NCBI GenBank assembly: GCA_028711405.1
Contig: JAQTSH010000018.1
Coordinates: 1 to 15,309, forward strand
Length of the DNA stretch: 15,309 nucleotides
Direction of reading: 5' to 3'
Source of the DNA: Methanoregula sp.
GTDB lineage: Archaea; Halobacteriota; Methanomicrobia; Methanomicrobiales; Methanospirillaceae
The notes under the pieces were generated by a model, which saw nothing but the letters and a program-made list of their open reading frames with translations, was not told the DNA's origin and searched no databases. Position 1 is the stretch's first letter, and every line of letters begins with the position of its first letter. Below are positions 14,374-15,309 of the stretch, piece by piece. A program made the position numbers and the translations under genes.

Positions 14374-14380
14374 TCACCTT
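14374..14380 (-). promoter_or_regulatory. Ribosome binding site AAGGTGA that decides the 45-residue gene
   Basis: AAGGTGA on the minus strand sits four bases before the ATG and is complementary to the archaeal 16S rRNA 3' end. This supports the small gene over the overlapping longer frames. Confidence 0.6.
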
Positions 14381-14662
14381 GCTACGCTTTAGCTGAGTCC
14401 TTTTAGCTTTTTTCCTTCTTAAAATATCCCTGTATTGTTGTATCAGCCGATAAAACTTCAAATAAACGAAAAGCTGATCTGTGATTCTCGTATACTCCCG
14501 GAAAACCGTTCTAACGTTCCGTTCGTCTGGGGATGACTCACACTGGGGAATCAGGCGGGAGACGGGGCTCGACACGTGCGATCGCCAAAGGGGAGAGGGG
14601 CGCTCATACCAATGGTTCACATACTATTATCATCATAAAATCTAAAAAGAGTGTACCTGATT

Positions 14663-14896
14663 ATGAAAACCCTCATTGAAGTCCACAGGGAAGGAAAATA
14701 TTTCGTGGCTGTCGATCTCCTCACGAATGTTGCCGATCAGGGCTTGTCCGAGGAGGAAGCTGTGCAAAACCTTAAGAAAGGACTTGAGGAGCATTACCAG
14801 ATTTTAATCGAACTGACGCCCCAGGACCACAAGCTGACCTACCTAGACATTGAAGTGGATAATCTTGTCAAAAATTCCTCAACTGTCAGCTCTTGA
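14663..14896 (+). CDS. HicB-like (UPF0150) antitoxin-type protein
   Basis: The protein is 77 residues from the ATG at 14663 (MKTLIEVHREGKYFVAVDLL). A GTG at 14651 would add four residues. It shows the short HicB-like fold: N-terminal strands 'i.i..egky.vA.dl', then the helix GLSEEEAVQNLKKGLEEHYQ, and a last strand LTYLDIEV. There is no C-terminal DNA-binding domain, unlike full-length HicB antitoxins, so it would neutralise a HicA toxin by direct binding. The hicA-like gene follows in overlap. The AT-rich CATAAAAT box near 14635-14641 fits a leaderless start at 14663. Confidence 0.75.
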   Translation: MKTLIEVHREGKYFVAVDLLTNVADQGLSEEEAVQNLKKGLEEHYQILIELTPQDHKLTYLDIEVDNLVKNSSTVSS

Positions 14897-15089
14897 AATA
14901 ATAAAAATCCTCGCAACTTTTGGTTTCAAATTGGTACGGCAGACCGGCAGCCATATTCATCTTCTGCATCCAGAGACACGGAGACTCGTCACAGTTCCCA
15001 ACCATCCTGAGATTGCCACAGGTACATTGCTCTCAATTCTCAAGCATGCAGATATCGACAAGGAAGAATTCTTAAAACGGGTAACGTGA
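14865..15089 (+). CDS. hicA: HicA-like toxin (mRNA interferase, dsRBD-like fold)
   Basis: From the TTG at 14865 the product is 74 residues: SKIPQLSALEIIKIL, then GFKLVRQTGSHIHL (20-33), TVPNHPEI (43-50) and GTLLSILKHADIDKEEFL (53-70). This is the standard HicA sequence, 'lpr.sg.evik.L.k.GF..vrqkGSH..y....~~~tvP.H....i..Gtl..Il.qagis.eefl'. His30 in GSH is the catalytic residue of HicA RNases. The TTG start fits the family's usual N-terminus better than the TTG at 14850; an AGTGG-like site lies upstream. It overlaps the preceding HicB-like gene by 32 bases, and a second HicB-type gene starts 13 bases after its stop. Confidence 0.85.
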   Translation: MSKIPQLSALEIIKILATFGFKLVRQTGSHIHLLHPETRRLVTVPNHPEIATGTLLSILKHADIDKEEFLKRVT

Positions 15090-15102
15090 AGGAGTCAATA
15101 CC

Positions 15103-15309
15103 TTGCACAGGTTTCCCGTTGTAATCGAAAAAGCGGGGAAAAATTATTCGGCATATTCTCCAGATCTCCCCGGTTGTATCGTAACCGGAAAGAACCGGGA
15201 GGAACTAAAAGAACAGATGCACGAAGCAATAGTGGTGCATAATCGGGGATTTATCGAAGATGGGATGCCGGTTCCGAAATCATATTCCTCATTCGAGTTT
15301 ATCTCCGGT
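15103..15309 (+). CDS. HicB-family antitoxin, N-terminal part (runs off right edge)
   Basis: Sixty-nine codons from a TTG at 15103 are open to the window end. GGAG lies 8 bases upstream and the sequence reads (M)HRFPVVIEKAGKNYSAYSP then DLPGCIVTGKNREELKEQMHEAI. This is the characteristic HicB partial RNase H-like fold ('f.v.iek.ed.Y.aysPDLPGciatG.t.eEa..nm.eAi'). It lies 13 bases after hicA, in the order usual for hicAB operons, so it is probably the cognate antitoxin. Whether it carries a C-terminal DNA-binding domain cannot be seen. The TTG start is unusual but matches that of hicA. Confidence 0.85.
   Translation, partial: MHRFPVVIEKAGKNYSAYSPDLPGCIVTGKNREELKEQMHEAIVVHNRGFIEDGMPVPKSYSSFEFISG

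Noticed and set aside
14158..14406. 82-codon plus-strand frame rich in Phe, Ser and Leu
   Set aside because: It is the antisense shadow of the 45-residue Lys-rich gene, which has the stronger start signal and a terminator.
14342..14620. 92-codon minus-strand frame upstream of the small gene
   Set aside because: No ribosome binding site, no recognisable domain, and it overlaps the small gene's leader and start.
14930..15089. TTG at 14850 as the hicA start
   Set aside because: It would add five residues (KWIIL) that the HicA family lacks; the TTG at 14865 gives the usual SK-x-P start.

Overview
The window looks like a chromosomal segment of a methanogenic archaeon, probably of the order Methanomicrobiales (Methanoregula-like). 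This is inference. It rests on three COG1361-type envelope proteins next to a MacB/FtsX transporter, a PEGA-repeat surface protein, an NHL-propeller surface protein with a C-terminal anchor, GGTGA-type ribosome binding sites, archaeal TATA-like boxes and T-tract terminators. No rRNA, tRNA, CRISPR array or intact transposase gene was seen.

Layout. (1) Positions 1-5185, minus strand: a tightly coupled operon. Three paralogous COG1361/CARDB-like membrane-anchored proteins (ATGA overlaps) are followed by a four-TM FtsX/MacB permease and the first 20 codons of its ATPase, which runs off the left edge. (2) 5186-5696: a divergent control region with promoters and two potential hairpins. (3) 5697-6800, plus: a secreted four-PEGA protein, probably made from a leaderless mRNA. 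(4) 6905-7345: the decayed remains of an RsgA-like GTPase. (5) 7405-9159, minus: a complete ABC half-exporter, bracketed by short GATC/CACGGGG repeats. (6) 9441-11180, minus: an NHL-propeller protein with a helical middle and a carboxypeptidase-regulatory-like domain. (7) 11330-11660, minus: a broken alpha/beta hydrolase. (8) 12023-13549: a Cas4/AddB-like Fe-S PD-(D/E)XK nuclease and a DEDDh exonuclease, convergent. (9) 13550-14231: gene-free. (10) 14232-14369, minus: a 45-residue Lys/Ala-rich protein. (11) 14663-15309, plus: a HicB-HicA-HicB toxin-antitoxin cluster whose last gene runs off the right edge.

The most unusual signal is a 58-nt element present three times: 9183-9240 on minus, 11932-11989 on plus and 14001-14057 on plus. 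Two copies lie just upstream of start codons (ABC exporter and Fe-S nuclease); the third has no evident gene after it. All three can form a hairpin, and that hairpin shows a compensatory base-pair change between copies. This points to a structured leader RNA or a mobile DNA hairpin, and I do not recognise it as a known family.

The left third reads as a stable cell-envelope locus. The middle and right parts (two pseudogenes, an orphan leader, short repeats, toxin-antitoxin genes) read as accessory DNA in flux.
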